Positions 16,300-24,869 of a stretch of DNA of 64,000 bases are shown one piece after another. Position 1 is the first letter of the stretch. Every line of letters starts with the position of its first letter. Source of the DNA: Pirellulales bacterium (GTDB lineage: Bacteria > Planctomycetota > Planctomycetia > Pirellulales > JAEUIK01). The stretch covers positions 43,852 through 107,851 of the forward strand of contig JAIBBZ010000018.1 in the NCBI GenBank assembly GCA_019694435.1. Direction: 5' to 3'. A model generated the notes under the pieces. The model saw nothing but the letters and a program-made list of their open reading frames with translations, searched no databases and was not told where the DNA came from. Made by a program: the position numbers and the translations under genes.

Positions 16300-18078
16300 A
16301 TGACCCGGTGGACGTTGCGGATATTCGGAACGGTCTTGTTGTTGTCGGTCTCGGCCGCGTCCGCGGCCTATGCCGACGATCCTGGCCAGGAATCGCTCGA
16401 CAAGGCGATCGAAAAAAAGATCAGCGCCTCGAACATTGCCGAATTGGGCGAGGTGATCGACCTTGCACAACAGGCGATCGACCAAGGCCTCGAAAAAGAT
16501 AACCTCGAATTCGCCCATCAATTGCTCACGTCGTGCCTGTTGCAACGGGCCACGGCCATCTTCCAGACCGCGATCAAGGGCGCCCAAAACGATCCGCGCT
16601 GGATTCAGCAATTGCCCAAGATTCGCGAGCTGGCGCTGGCCGATCTGGAACGGCTCCTGGCCATCGATCCCAAGCAAAGCGAGGCGCAATACCTGGTCGG
16701 CCGGCTGCAAGCGCTGCCGGGCGGCGATCGGGCCAAGGGGCTGGCCGCACTCGACCAAGCCGAACAGCTCACCGAAGACCCCGCCGACAAGGCCAAGATC
16801 TTGACGACCCGGGCCACGCTGCAAGAGACGCCCGAAAAGCAGTTGGCCGATCTCGATGCCGCTTTGGCCATCGACGGCCAACTGGTCGACGCCTTGCAGC
16901 GTCGCGGTCGAGTGTTGCTCGAATTGGGCCAGGCGGAGAAGGCCCTGGCCGATTTCGACGCCGTCCTGGCCGAACAGCCTGACGAAGCGGGCATTCTCGA
17001 GGCCAAGGGCATCGCGCTGCTGGCCTTGAACCGCGTCGACGATGCGATGGCCGTGTTCGATCGGGCGCTCGAGATCGAGCCGCGGATGTTTGCCACGTAT
17101 CTGCATCGCGCCCGTGTGCAGATGTCGCGGGGCAACCTGGAGCAGGCGGTTGATGAGCTCGACAAGTCGCTGTTGATCAACAACGGCAACGCGGCGGCCT
17201 ACCTGTTGCGTGCGACGTGCCTGCAGATGCTCGGCAAGCACGAACAGGCGGCCAAGGACATCGATCGACTGTTGCAGGTGCAGCCGGGGAACGTCGGCGG
17301 CCTGCGGTTTCGCGCGGGCATGCTCGCTAATGCGGGCAAGATCGACGAATCGTTGAACATTCTGGAAGAGATTGCCCGGCAGTTGCCCGACGACGTCGAA
17401 GTGCGGCTGCAGCAGGCGTCGATCTTGCGGACGGCCAGCCGCGTGCAGGACGCGATCGACGTGTTGACCCAGGTGCTGGAGAAACAGCCCAAACTGGCCC
17501 TGGCGCTTCATACCCGGGCCGACGCGCTGCTGTCGCTCGGCCGTCAGGAAGAGGCGTTGGCCGATTACCGGGCGGCAGTCGAAATCGACGGCCAGAACCC
17601 GACGCTACTGAACAACCTGGCCTGGGTCCTGGCGACCTCGCCGAACGACGCCCTGCGCGACGGCAAGAAATCGATCGAGCTGGCCACCAAGGCCTGCGAG
17701 CTGACCGAGTTCAAGAAGGCTTTCATCCTCAGCACGCTGGCGGCCGCCTACGCCGAGGCTGGCGATTTCGAAAATGCCAAGAAGTACGTGCAGCAGGCGC
17801 TCGACACCGGCGATGAGGATCTCAAGGACGAGATTTCCAAGGAGCAGGCCAACTACTTGGAAGGCAAACCGTGGCGCGAGACGCAATCCGTCGAAGACCA
17901 GTCGCACGACAAGACCCCGGCCGAGGAAGCGCCGGCCACGACGTCGGCCGAGACGACGACGGCCGAAGGCAAGTCGCCGGAAAGCCCTCCCGCGGGAGAC
18001 ACCGCGCCGAGCGACGGCCAATCCCTCGACGCGCCGGGCAAGGACGAGCAGCCCAAGTCCGCGGAGCCTGATCGCTAG
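16300..18078 (+). CDS. Exported TPR-repeat protein
   Basis: 592 residues. A Sec signal (IFGTVLLLSVSAASAAYA) is followed by a long array of tetratricopeptide repeats from about residue 130 to 510, for example AEKALADFDAVLAEQPDEAG, DDAMAVFDRALEIEPRMFAT, EQAVDELDKSLLINNGNAAA and EEALADYRAAVEIDGQNPTL. TPRs are protein-protein scaffolds. The last 70 residues are low-complexity, rich in Thr, Glu, Pro and Ala, probably disordered. An AGGA lies 8 nt before the ATG. Its partner is not evident; it stands alone and converges on the SixA-like gene. Confidence 0.85.
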   Translation: MTRWTLRIFGTVLLLSVSAASAAYADDPGQESLDKAIEKKISASNIAELGEVIDLAQQAIDQGLEKDNLEFAHQLLTSCLLQRATAIFQTAIKGAQNDPRWIQQLPKIRELALADLERLLAIDPKQSEAQYLVGRLQALPGGDRAKGLAALDQAEQLTEDPADKAKILTTRATLQETPEKQLADLDAALAIDGQLVDALQRRGRVLLELGQAEKALADFDAVLAEQPDEAGILEAKGIALLALNRVDDAMAVFDRALEIEPRMFATYLHRARVQMSRGNLEQAVDELDKSLLINNGNAAAYLLRATCLQMLGKHEQAAKDIDRLLQVQPGNVGGLRFRAGMLANAGKIDESLNILEEIARQLPDDVEVRLQQASILRTASRVQDAIDVLTQVLEKQPKLALALHTRADALLSLGRQEEALADYRAAVEIDGQNPTLLNNLAWVLATSPNDALRDGKKSIELATKACELTEFKKAFILSTLAAAYAEAGDFENAKKYVQQALDTGDEDLKDEISKEQANYLEGKPWRETQSVEDQSHDKTPAEEAPATTSAETTTAEGKSPESPPAGDTAPSDGQSLDAPGKDEQPKSAEPDR

Positions 18079-18091
18079 GCCGGATCGAGGC

Positions 18092-18586
18092 TCAACAGCC
18101 CAACTTCTTGGCGGTGAGCAGCCACAGCAGCCGTCCTTCGCCCAGCGTCACAGCGTCGTCGAATTCGATGGCCGCCGTGGCCCCCTTGGGAAACTTCTCG
18201 AGCTCGGCCGCCCCCGTCAGCGCAGCGGTCAGTTCGAGCACGTCGGGCGCATGACCTACCCAAGCGACCGCGGTCTGTTCCTGGGCATTGGTCCAAGCCA
18301 CCAGCGCGTCGAGATCCGAGCCGGGCTCCAGGGCGGCCAGCTCGACCAGCGGCAGCGGCTGCTTGAGCCGCTCGAGCAGCAAGTCGGCCGTTTGCCGGCA
18401 ACGAACCAGTGGGCTCGTGGCGATCAGCTCCGGGGCAAAGCCGTGTTTCTTGACCAGTTTCTTGGCGACGCACGCAAAGCGTTCGCGGCCTTCGTCGGTC
18501 AGCGGACGCAATCGATCGTCGGGCCAGCGCGGATCGCCGTACTCGCCGGCCCACGCATGTCGCACGATGTAGAGCAGTCGGGCCAC
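18092..18586 (-). CDS. SixA-like phosphohistidine phosphatase (histidine phosphatase family)
   Basis: 164 residues beginning ARLLYIVRHAWAGEYG, where RHAW is the RHG-type catalytic motif of the branch-1 histidine phosphatase superfamily, and VAWVGHAPDVLEL carries the second catalytic His. DRLRPLTDEGRERF and IATSPLVRCRQTADLL are typical of SixA, which dephosphorylates phosphohistidine on HPt domains. The start is a GTG at 18586, two bases after the stop of the upstream RNase HII-like gene and with GAGG in range, so the two are probably one transcript. The hybrid histidine kinase at 34.9 kb could in principle be a target pathway, but that is speculation. Confidence 0.85.
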   Translation of the reverse strand: MARLLYIVRHAWAGEYGDPRWPDDRLRPLTDEGRERFACVAKKLVKKHGFAPELIATSPLVRCRQTADLLLERLKQPLPLVELAALEPGSDLDALVAWTNAQEQTAVAWVGHAPDVLELTAALTGAAELEKFPKGATAAIEFDDAVTLGEGRLLWLLTAKKLGC

Positions 18587-18588
18587 GA

Positions 18589-19554
18589 TTACACGTTCCT
18601 CCACAAGCTGTGATCGTCGATCCCCAAGGCCGCTTGCGCCGCGGCAATCTCGGCGCGAAACCGCCGGGCGTCGGTCGGATAGCCCGCCGTCCGGCGCAGA
18701 TCGGGCACGTGTCGCTGCCAGAACGCGTTGAAGGCCTCCATCGCCAGTTCGCGCAGGTACTTGGCCGTCATCGACGCCAGCGCCGTGGGGGCCTCGCATT
18801 CGCCGCGCGGACGAAAGCGGAATTCAACCATCCGGTCGTCTTGCCGCCAGCGGTAATGGCTCAACTCGGCGCGTTCGACGAGCGTCGCAATCGGTGCATC
18901 GGTGGCGAACTCCTGCAGCAGGGCCGCATAGCGGTTTCGCCCCCCGTGCTTGTCGCAAAGCGCGCGCACCGTACCGGTGGGGCAGCGCTCGAGCAACTGC
19001 CGGGCTAGGCAGATCGTGACTTCCGAGAGCACCGCGCCCTTGGTCCCTCGCCGGGCAACGAGTTCGTTGAAGCGGCGCGGATCGATCACCGCCGCGCGAA
19101 TGCCGCACAAGCGAACGCCGGCCTGCGCGAGTCCCTGCTCGAGACACGCGGCCGCGTCGTCGAGCTGTGCCGGGTCGACGGCCATGGGCAAAGCGCGGTC
19201 ATAGTCGTCGTGCCCGGGCTGCGCCGCCAGCGCGTCGGCGTCGTCGGGTGCCAGCAACGGCCAGAGCTCCTGCCAGGTTTGCGGATCGAGGCCCGCTGCG
19301 CGGCAGGCGGCCAGCACGCCGCGTTCGATCGACGCGAGACCACGTTGAGGAGAGTAGAGCGCCTTCGAATCGGCCACGATGACGCGCCGATCGCTCGCGC
19401 CGCGCGGCGGAAACGCCGAAGTGATCGCGCCCGGCGCCAACTCGTACAGGCCAGCGTCGGCGCAATGGTCGGGGATTTCCCACGCGGTCGCCGCGACGAC
19501 CAGGGGGCCGAAATTGGGCCCAAAGCCGGCTTCATCCGTGCCGATCAAATACAT
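18589..19554 (-). CDS. Ribonuclease HII-like protein
   Basis: 321 residues. The N-terminus YLIGTDEAGFGPNFGPLVVA carries the DEAG motif whose Asp-Glu pair binds the catalytic metals in type 2 RNases H, and VIVADSKALYSPQRG matches the D-S-K motif. A later Asp set could complete the site. At 321 residues it is longer than standard RNase HII (about 200-260), with extra sequence in the middle, so it may be a divergent planctomycete paralogue rather than the housekeeping enzyme. Enzymes of this family remove ribonucleotides from DNA. It is followed immediately by the SixA-like gene. Confidence 0.75.
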   Translation of the reverse strand: MYLIGTDEAGFGPNFGPLVVAATAWEIPDHCADAGLYELAPGAITSAFPPRGASDRRVIVADSKALYSPQRGLASIERGVLAACRAAGLDPQTWQELWPLLAPDDADALAAQPGHDDYDRALPMAVDPAQLDDAAACLEQGLAQAGVRLCGIRAAVIDPRRFNELVARRGTKGAVLSEVTICLARQLLERCPTGTVRALCDKHGGRNRYAALLQEFATDAPIATLVERAELSHYRWRQDDRMVEFRFRPRGECEAPTALASMTAKYLRELAMEAFNAFWQRHVPDLRRTAGYPTDARRFRAEIAAAQAALGIDDHSLWRNV

Positions 19555-19681
19555 GTTCGCAGCTCTCGCGCGATGGCGGGGGGCCGAAAAGGCACCGCTC
19601 ATCCAGGCCAAATCTCCGCCCATTAGACCGGCCCGGGAGACTGCGCCAAGCCGCACGGCGATGGAACTCGCGAGCGGGGCG

Positions 19682-22600
19682 CTATTCGAAGCGCAGCAAG
19701 CCACCGGCCGGCAGGATCGGAACGACGGCGGCCGGTTGCGTCCAGCTTTGCAGGCCGACGCCCGGCACGACGCGCTGGATGCCGAGCGCCCAGGTGTCGC
19801 CAGACACCGGAGGCTTTTCGACCAACTCGTTCCAGGCAATCGCGGCTTCGATTTGCCACGTGGTTTCGGTGCGTTGCGAGGCCACGAACCAAGGCGGATT
19901 CCAAGAGTCGTCACCCCAGCACGATTCCTGCGGATGACCGCGATGATCGATCGCCAATTGATACGCGGTTACCCAATCGCGGTCGACGTCGAATGTCCAG
20001 ATGACTCGATCGTGCGTGGCCAGATCGTCGTCGTAACTGCGAGGGCCCAAGGCCGTGACGTACCTGGCCCCATCCGCGCGGCGACAGCTTGCCGCCAGGT
20101 AGAGGTATTCGTCGTCGTAGGCGATCAGCGCCACGGCCGGCCAGGTTGCATCGTCACCGAGGGTGCTCGTGAGCGCGAGCGGAGCAGCCGTGCGCCAGAC
20201 GGCATCGTCCAGCTGGCCGTCGAGGTAGGGTTTCTCCGTGGTACGGTGCGCCGTGCCGAGCTGTTTGGGTGGCTGGCCGTGCGGGTCGCGCAAGAATGTC
20301 TCCGTGGCTGCGCAGCTGGACCACTGCGGATCGGCCGCAAACAGGGCCCCCATCGTTTCGCCCGTCGCCGAACGAGTGCGAGGTTCCAGGGCGCGTCGCG
20401 CCGCGGCCAACGGGAACTCGACCTCGGGCAAGGCGGCCAGCGTGACGTCGACCGCGCGGAGCGTTTCGCCCGCCGCCAGCGCGCGGCGGAACCGATCTTG
20501 AGGCCCCGGCGCTTCGACGGCCGCAGCAGGTTGCACGTCTGCCGGGTCCGCCGCGCGGTCGGGGAAGAACTCGCTGCTCCGCGCGCCGAACGCGGCAAAG
20601 TCGACAGGCGCAACCGGCTGAGCGGCGAACCGCTCGGTGCGCCAGGCGGCCTCGCTGCTCGCCGCATATTGGACGAGCCACAGGCGCGCAGCGGCCGCAT
20701 GATCGTCCATTGGGTAGCGGCGCAACAGCAGTTCGTAGACTTCGGCTGCCAACGGGAACCGGCCCGAGTGGTGGTATTCTTCGCCCAATCGGTATAGGAC
20801 CGTCGCGGCGCGCCGCGGATCGAGCTCGGAGGTCAGTGTCTCGGCACGAGCCAGCAGTTGCTCGCCGGCACGAACGTCTCGCGTCCGCTGGGCCAGCAGG
20901 GCCTCGAGATTGCGCGTCCGCTGAGCCACGCGAAGTAATGCCTGGGCATCGTCGATCGACAGGGGCAGCGAGCGCCGGGCCTCGCCGCCGGGCGCCAAGT
21001 CGAGGCCCGCCATCAAGTCACCGCCGCGTCGCGCGGCCGTGCGATCGGTCAACAGGTTGAACCGCTGCAAGGCCGGCGACCTCGTGCGGTCGCCGAGCAG
21101 TTGTCGGGCCACGTCGGCTTGCTCGCGCAGCGTGTGTCCCAATCGCAACGACAGTTGGCCGGTGGCGAGTTCCATGCCGGCACCCTCGCCATCTCGAGCC
21201 AGACCCCAGACGCGCTGCACCTGCCAGGGCCCCAGGCCGATCGCGGCGAGTGGGTCATCGGCTTGCGCGCCGGCGGCTTCGACCGCGGCGAGGCAGGCCT
21301 GCGAGATGGCGTTTTCCAGCGCGTCGGGATCGGCAGTCGGCGCGCCAGTGAGCACGACGTCGGGCCGCCACATGCGCAGTAGGCGTACGAGTTCGTCGCG
21401 CAGCGCGTTGTCCGGATCCGGTCCGGCGGTCGCTCGCCAGACGCCGCGATGGGCTTCAGCGCCGATCGCCAGCGACGGTTCGCGCCGCGGAAACTGCCAG
21501 CTCGTGCTGATGCCCGAGATGCCATTGGCCAGCGCCGCGGCGGACAGCCGCGCCTCGTCGCACGTTGCGGCAAGCTCACGCGTGACGACGTGAATCGCCG
21601 CCAGGTATCCATCGTCGCCGGCGAGCTGCGCCAAGGCTTCCCAAGGGATTTCCCTGGGCGAAGTAACGATCGCCAACACCGCGACGCGCGCGCCGCCGGA
21701 GTGTGTGCGTTGCCAGGATTGCCCCCCGTCGGTGGTGCCCAGAATCGTCCCCAGCGCGCCGACCGCGCAGCCGCGCTGGGCGTCGACAAAATGCAGATCG
21801 TCGAGTGGCAGCGCCTGGCCGGTCGCTTGCCATTTCCAGGTGTGCCCCGCATCGCTCGAATGCAGCAGCTGCGTGCCCGGCGTGCCGGCAATCCAGATTT
21901 GCTCTTCATACGTTGCGATAGCGTGCCAATCGAATCGTGGGCTGCCGGCGGGCAACACGGCGGCGACATTCTCCCAGCGCTGTTCACCGGAGGGCAGGTG
22001 CAGCACGAGCCCACCTTCGCCGACGAGCCAGACGCCTTGTGGCGTCACGTGCGCGGCGCGCACGAGGCGGCCGCCCGTCGAGGGGAGCTCGGCGAGCCGC
22101 AATCGGCGTTCGCCGATCTGCCCCCAGGTGCCGTCATCGCCGCAGACGATGCCCGAGAGTGGGTCGCCAAAATCGCCAACCAGCCAGGAGACTGACCGGC
22201 TGGTCGCCAGGGGCGTCCACGACTCGGCGCCGTCGTCCGTCGCGAACAGCCCCGAGGGGTGCAAGGCCGACGGCTCGCCGAAGGCCCAGCCTTGACGGCG
22301 ATTGAAGCCTTGCACGCGCGACAAGGCCGGCAGAGTCGGGCACTTCTCCGGCTGCCACGACTGTCCGCCGTCGCGCGTGCGCAGCAGCACAGCGGCGCTG
22401 GCGCGCGACAAGGGCCGATAGGCACCGCCCGCCGCCCAGCCGTTCGCGGCATCGACCATCGCGACGCTTTCCAAGGTCGCCGCAGTGGGCGAGGCGCACA
22501 GCAGCCAATGTTGGCCGCCGTCACGTGTGGCCAGGATGGTCCCCTGCCCGCCGACGGCCCAACCGCGCTGCGCGTCGATGAAACAAACGTCACGCAGGGG

Positions 22601-22741
22601 TGCGTCGCTGCGCCAGGCAGCGGCTGTGAAATCGGCTTGAGCGGGAGCAACGTCGGTCGCCGGGGGCATCTGCCCAGCGGCGATCCGGTGTAACAAGAAC
22701 AGTGCTGCCAGCGGCAGCCCCAGGCGGCGACTTCGCGTCAT
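19682..22741 (-). CDS. Large exported protein: Ycf48/BNR-like propeller, degenerate PIG-L-like region, TPR, CBM9-like C-terminus
   Basis: 1019 residues with a Sec signal (LPLAALFLLHRIAAG). Residues about 40-370 have Ycf48/BNR-type repeats (CFIDAQRGWAVGGQGTILAT, DGGQSWQ, FVDAQRGCAVGALGTIL). Residues about 375-570 resemble a PIG-L deacetylase in outline (VAVLAIVTSPRE…LRMWRPDVVLTGAP) but lack the HPDD zinc ligands, so any such activity is doubtful. Around residue 690 a TPR-like stretch (ATVLYRLGEEYHHSGRFPLA) follows. The C-terminal ~200 residues (YLDGQLDDAVWRTAAPL, AYDDEYLYLAASC) are a CBM9-like domain as used for carbohydrate binding. Probably an envelope protein. It is 43 bp downstream of metG. 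Confidence 0.7.
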   Translation of the reverse strand: MTRSRRLGLPLAALFLLHRIAAGQMPPATDVAPAQADFTAAAWRSDAPLRDVCFIDAQRGWAVGGQGTILATRDGGQHWLLCASPTAATLESVAMVDAANGWAAGGAYRPLSRASAAVLLRTRDGGQSWQPEKCPTLPALSRVQGFNRRQGWAFGEPSALHPSGLFATDDGAESWTPLATSRSVSWLVGDFGDPLSGIVCGDDGTWGQIGERRLRLAELPSTGGRLVRAAHVTPQGVWLVGEGGLVLHLPSGEQRWENVAAVLPAGSPRFDWHAIATYEEQIWIAGTPGTQLLHSSDAGHTWKWQATGQALPLDDLHFVDAQRGCAVGALGTILGTTDGGQSWQRTHSGGARVAVLAIVTSPREIPWEALAQLAGDDGYLAAIHVVTRELAATCDEARLSAAALANGISGISTSWQFPRREPSLAIGAEAHRGVWRATAGPDPDNALRDELVRLLRMWRPDVVLTGAPTADPDALENAISQACLAAVEAAGAQADDPLAAIGLGPWQVQRVWGLARDGEGAGMELATGQLSLRLGHTLREQADVARQLLGDRTRSPALQRFNLLTDRTAARRGGDLMAGLDLAPGGEARRSLPLSIDDAQALLRVAQRTRNLEALLAQRTRDVRAGEQLLARAETLTSELDPRRAATVLYRLGEEYHHSGRFPLAAEVYELLLRRYPMDDHAAAARLWLVQYAASSEAAWRTERFAAQPVAPVDFAAFGARSSEFFPDRAADPADVQPAAAVEAPGPQDRFRRALAAGETLRAVDVTLAALPEVEFPLAAARRALEPRTRSATGETMGALFAADPQWSSCAATETFLRDPHGQPPKQLGTAHRTTEKPYLDGQLDDAVWRTAAPLALTSTLGDDATWPAVALIAYDDEYLYLAASCRRADGARYVTALGPRSYDDDLATHDRVIWTFDVDRDWVTAYQLAIDHRGHPQESCWGDDSWNPPWFVASQRTETTWQIEAAIAWNELVEKPPVSGDTWALGIQRVVPGVGLQSWTQPAAVVPILPAGGLLRFE

Positions 22742-22784
22742 GCTGGTCGACCTGCGTGAGAAATGGAAAAGGACCGACGTTCCG

Positions 22785-24410
22785 TCAGGACTTCTTGGCG
22801 GCGGCGTCGGGGGCCCGCTCGGCCTCGATCTTGGGAAACAGCGGATCGATCTTGCCGGCCTCGTTGACCGGCGCCGTGACCTGCAGGTCGGCCGTCAAAG
22901 GCGGCCGGGCCGTAATGGTTTCGAACGTGGCGTCGGCCAGCGGCATCGGGAAATTGAATCCCGCGTACAGTGCGGCGCTCGAACGCGGCAGGAAGGGGCG
23001 CAGCAAGATGGCCGCCACGCGCACGGCTTCGGCCAGGTTGGCCAGGACCCGCGCGCAGGCCGCGAGGTCGTACTCGGGTTTTTTTGGATTGGCCAGGTTC
23101 CACGGCTGCCGCTCTTCGATGTAGCGGTTGCCGGTGTCGAGCACCTTGCGCCAGATGGCCTCGAGCGCGGCGCTGTAGCGGCACGTCTCGATATCGGCCT
23201 GGACGCCGCGCACCACCTCGGCCAGGTCGATCCCGGCAAAGATCTCGTCCGGCGCGAGCTGGCGCGAGTCGGGCAGGGTGCCGTTGAAATAGCGCTGCGC
23301 CATGCTGATCGTGCGGCTGAACAGGTTGCCGAGGTTGTTGGCCAGGTCGGCGTTGTAGCTGGCCGCGAACCGCGCGAAGCTGAACTCGCCGTCGCCGCCG
23401 AAGGGGCATTCGCGCATGAAGTAGTACCGGAACGCCTCGCTGGAGAAGTTCCGCAGGATGTCCATCGGCTCGACGACGTTGCCCAGCGACTTGGAGATCT
23501 TCTGCACCTCGTCGGTGCCTTCGTTCTTGATGTAGACGAAGCCGTGGGCAAACACGCTGCGCGGAAGCTCCAGGCCGGCGCTCCAGAGCATGGCCGGCCA
23601 GAGGGCACAATGAAACCGCGTAATGTCCTTGCCGATAAAATGACAGTCGGCTGGCCAGCGTCGGGCAAAAGCCGCCTCGTCCGTGCCATAGCCGATGCCG
23701 GTGATGTAGTTGAGCAGCGCGTCGAACCAGACGTAAATCTTGTGCTGCGGATCCCAGGGGATATCGATGCCCCAGGTGAAATTCCGCCGGCTGATCGACA
23801 CGTCTTCCAGGCCGCTGGAGACGAAACTGAGCACTTCGTTGCGCCGCGAGTCGGGCTGGATGAAATGGGGCCGCTCGTCATACAGGGCCAGTAGCCGCTG
23901 TTGGTATGCGGAGAGCTTGAAAAAGTAATTCTCTTCGTGCACCAGCTTCAATTCGCGATTCGGATGGTTCGTGCAGCGTCCTTCGGCGTTCAGGTCGCGC
24001 TCGGTCTTGAACTCCTCGCAGCCCTCGCAGTAGAGCGCCTCGTAGTTCTTCAGGTAGATGTCGCCGCGATCGTACACCTGCTGGATGAATTTCTGGCAGC
24101 CGATGCGATGCCGTTCTTCACTGGTCTGAATGAAGTCGTCGCACGAGATGTCGAGCGCGTTCCACACGTCGCGGAACTGCCGGGCCATGTCGTCGACATA
24201 CGGCTTCGGCTCGAGTCCCAACTGCTGGGCGCGCTCGAGCACCTTGACCGTGTTCTCGTCGTTCCCCATCAGGAAGAACACGTCGTAGCCCTGCTGGCGC
24301 CGATAGCGGGCTTGCACGTCTGCGCCGATCTTCTCGAACGCCGTACCGATATGCGGACGGCTGTTCGGATAATCGATGGCGGTGGTCAGGTAGTAGGTTC
24401 CGCGAAGCAT
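22785..24410 (-). CDS. metG: Methionyl-tRNA synthetase
   Basis: A 541-residue class I aminoacyl-tRNA synthetase that charges tRNA-Met. The HIGH-type motif is PHIGTAF (H20-I21-G22-T23), the KMSKS loop is KISKS (304-308), and the zinc knuckle is C128-x2-C131…C146-x2-H149, a variant with His as last ligand. YVWFDALLNYITGIGY is the usual signature of the connective region. There is no C-terminal EMAP/tRNA-binding domain, so this is the short monomeric form. The ATG at 24410 begins the conserved N-terminus (LRGTYYLTTAIDYPNSRPH); the frame is open further upstream but not conserved-looking. Confidence 0.95.
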   Translation of the reverse strand: MLRGTYYLTTAIDYPNSRPHIGTAFEKIGADVQARYRRQQGYDVFFLMGNDENTVKVLERAQQLGLEPKPYVDDMARQFRDVWNALDISCDDFIQTSEERHRIGCQKFIQQVYDRGDIYLKNYEALYCEGCEEFKTERDLNAEGRCTNHPNRELKLVHEENYFFKLSAYQQRLLALYDERPHFIQPDSRRNEVLSFVSSGLEDVSISRRNFTWGIDIPWDPQHKIYVWFDALLNYITGIGYGTDEAAFARRWPADCHFIGKDITRFHCALWPAMLWSAGLELPRSVFAHGFVYIKNEGTDEVQKISKSLGNVVEPMDILRNFSSEAFRYYFMRECPFGGDGEFSFARFAASYNADLANNLGNLFSRTISMAQRYFNGTLPDSRQLAPDEIFAGIDLAEVVRGVQADIETCRYSAALEAIWRKVLDTGNRYIEERQPWNLANPKKPEYDLAACARVLANLAEAVRVAAILLRPFLPRSSAALYAGFNFPMPLADATFETITARPPLTADLQVTAPVNEAGKIDPLFPKIEAERAPDAAAKKS

Positions 24411-24869
24411 GTGCCGCCAATCGAGCAAGAAACAGGGACGTACAGCGGGTGAAAGCGGCCAATTGTAGCCGCGCGGCCGCCACCGCGGGAATGCGGGACC
24501 AGGTCGCAGGTGCCTGCTAGCGTCTACTTCAAAAGACGCTGCCGAATGTCGCGGGTTCACACCGCAACGCGGCGCCGCGGCATGCAATGTGCCCCAGGGC
24601 GGCTTGTCCGCTGCTGCAGTGCGCCGGCCAGGCGACAAGAATTCTGTACCTGGGCCGCGAAAAACCCGCGGCGAAAGTCGTCGGTTTGCAGCCCGTGGCG
24701 GGCAACATTGGCGTTGTAACGATTACATTTTCTCGGCAACATACGGCCCGCTTTTCGACGACCGGAACGCCCCGGCTCGGGGACAACCACGCCCACCCAC
24801 ACGCGGCAGGATGCCGCGCGGGCAGGCTTGCCGTCTGCGGCTGTACGAAGACCAAGGAGGGTCGGGTTC
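24411..24869. other. Non-coding divergent intergenic region
   Basis: This 459-bp stretch between metG (leftward) and the thioredoxin-protease gene (rightward) must hold promoters for both. No frame with convincing coding features is visible and no clear -35/-10 pair or hairpin stands out. The only clear signal is the ribosome-binding site at its right end. Confidence 0.6.
24854..24860 (+). promoter_or_regulatory. Ribosome-binding site of the thioredoxin-protease gene
   Basis: AAGGAGG, a full Shine-Dalgarno match, ends 9 nt before the ATG at 24870. It decides the start over an upstream in-frame ATG at 24828. Confidence 0.85.
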
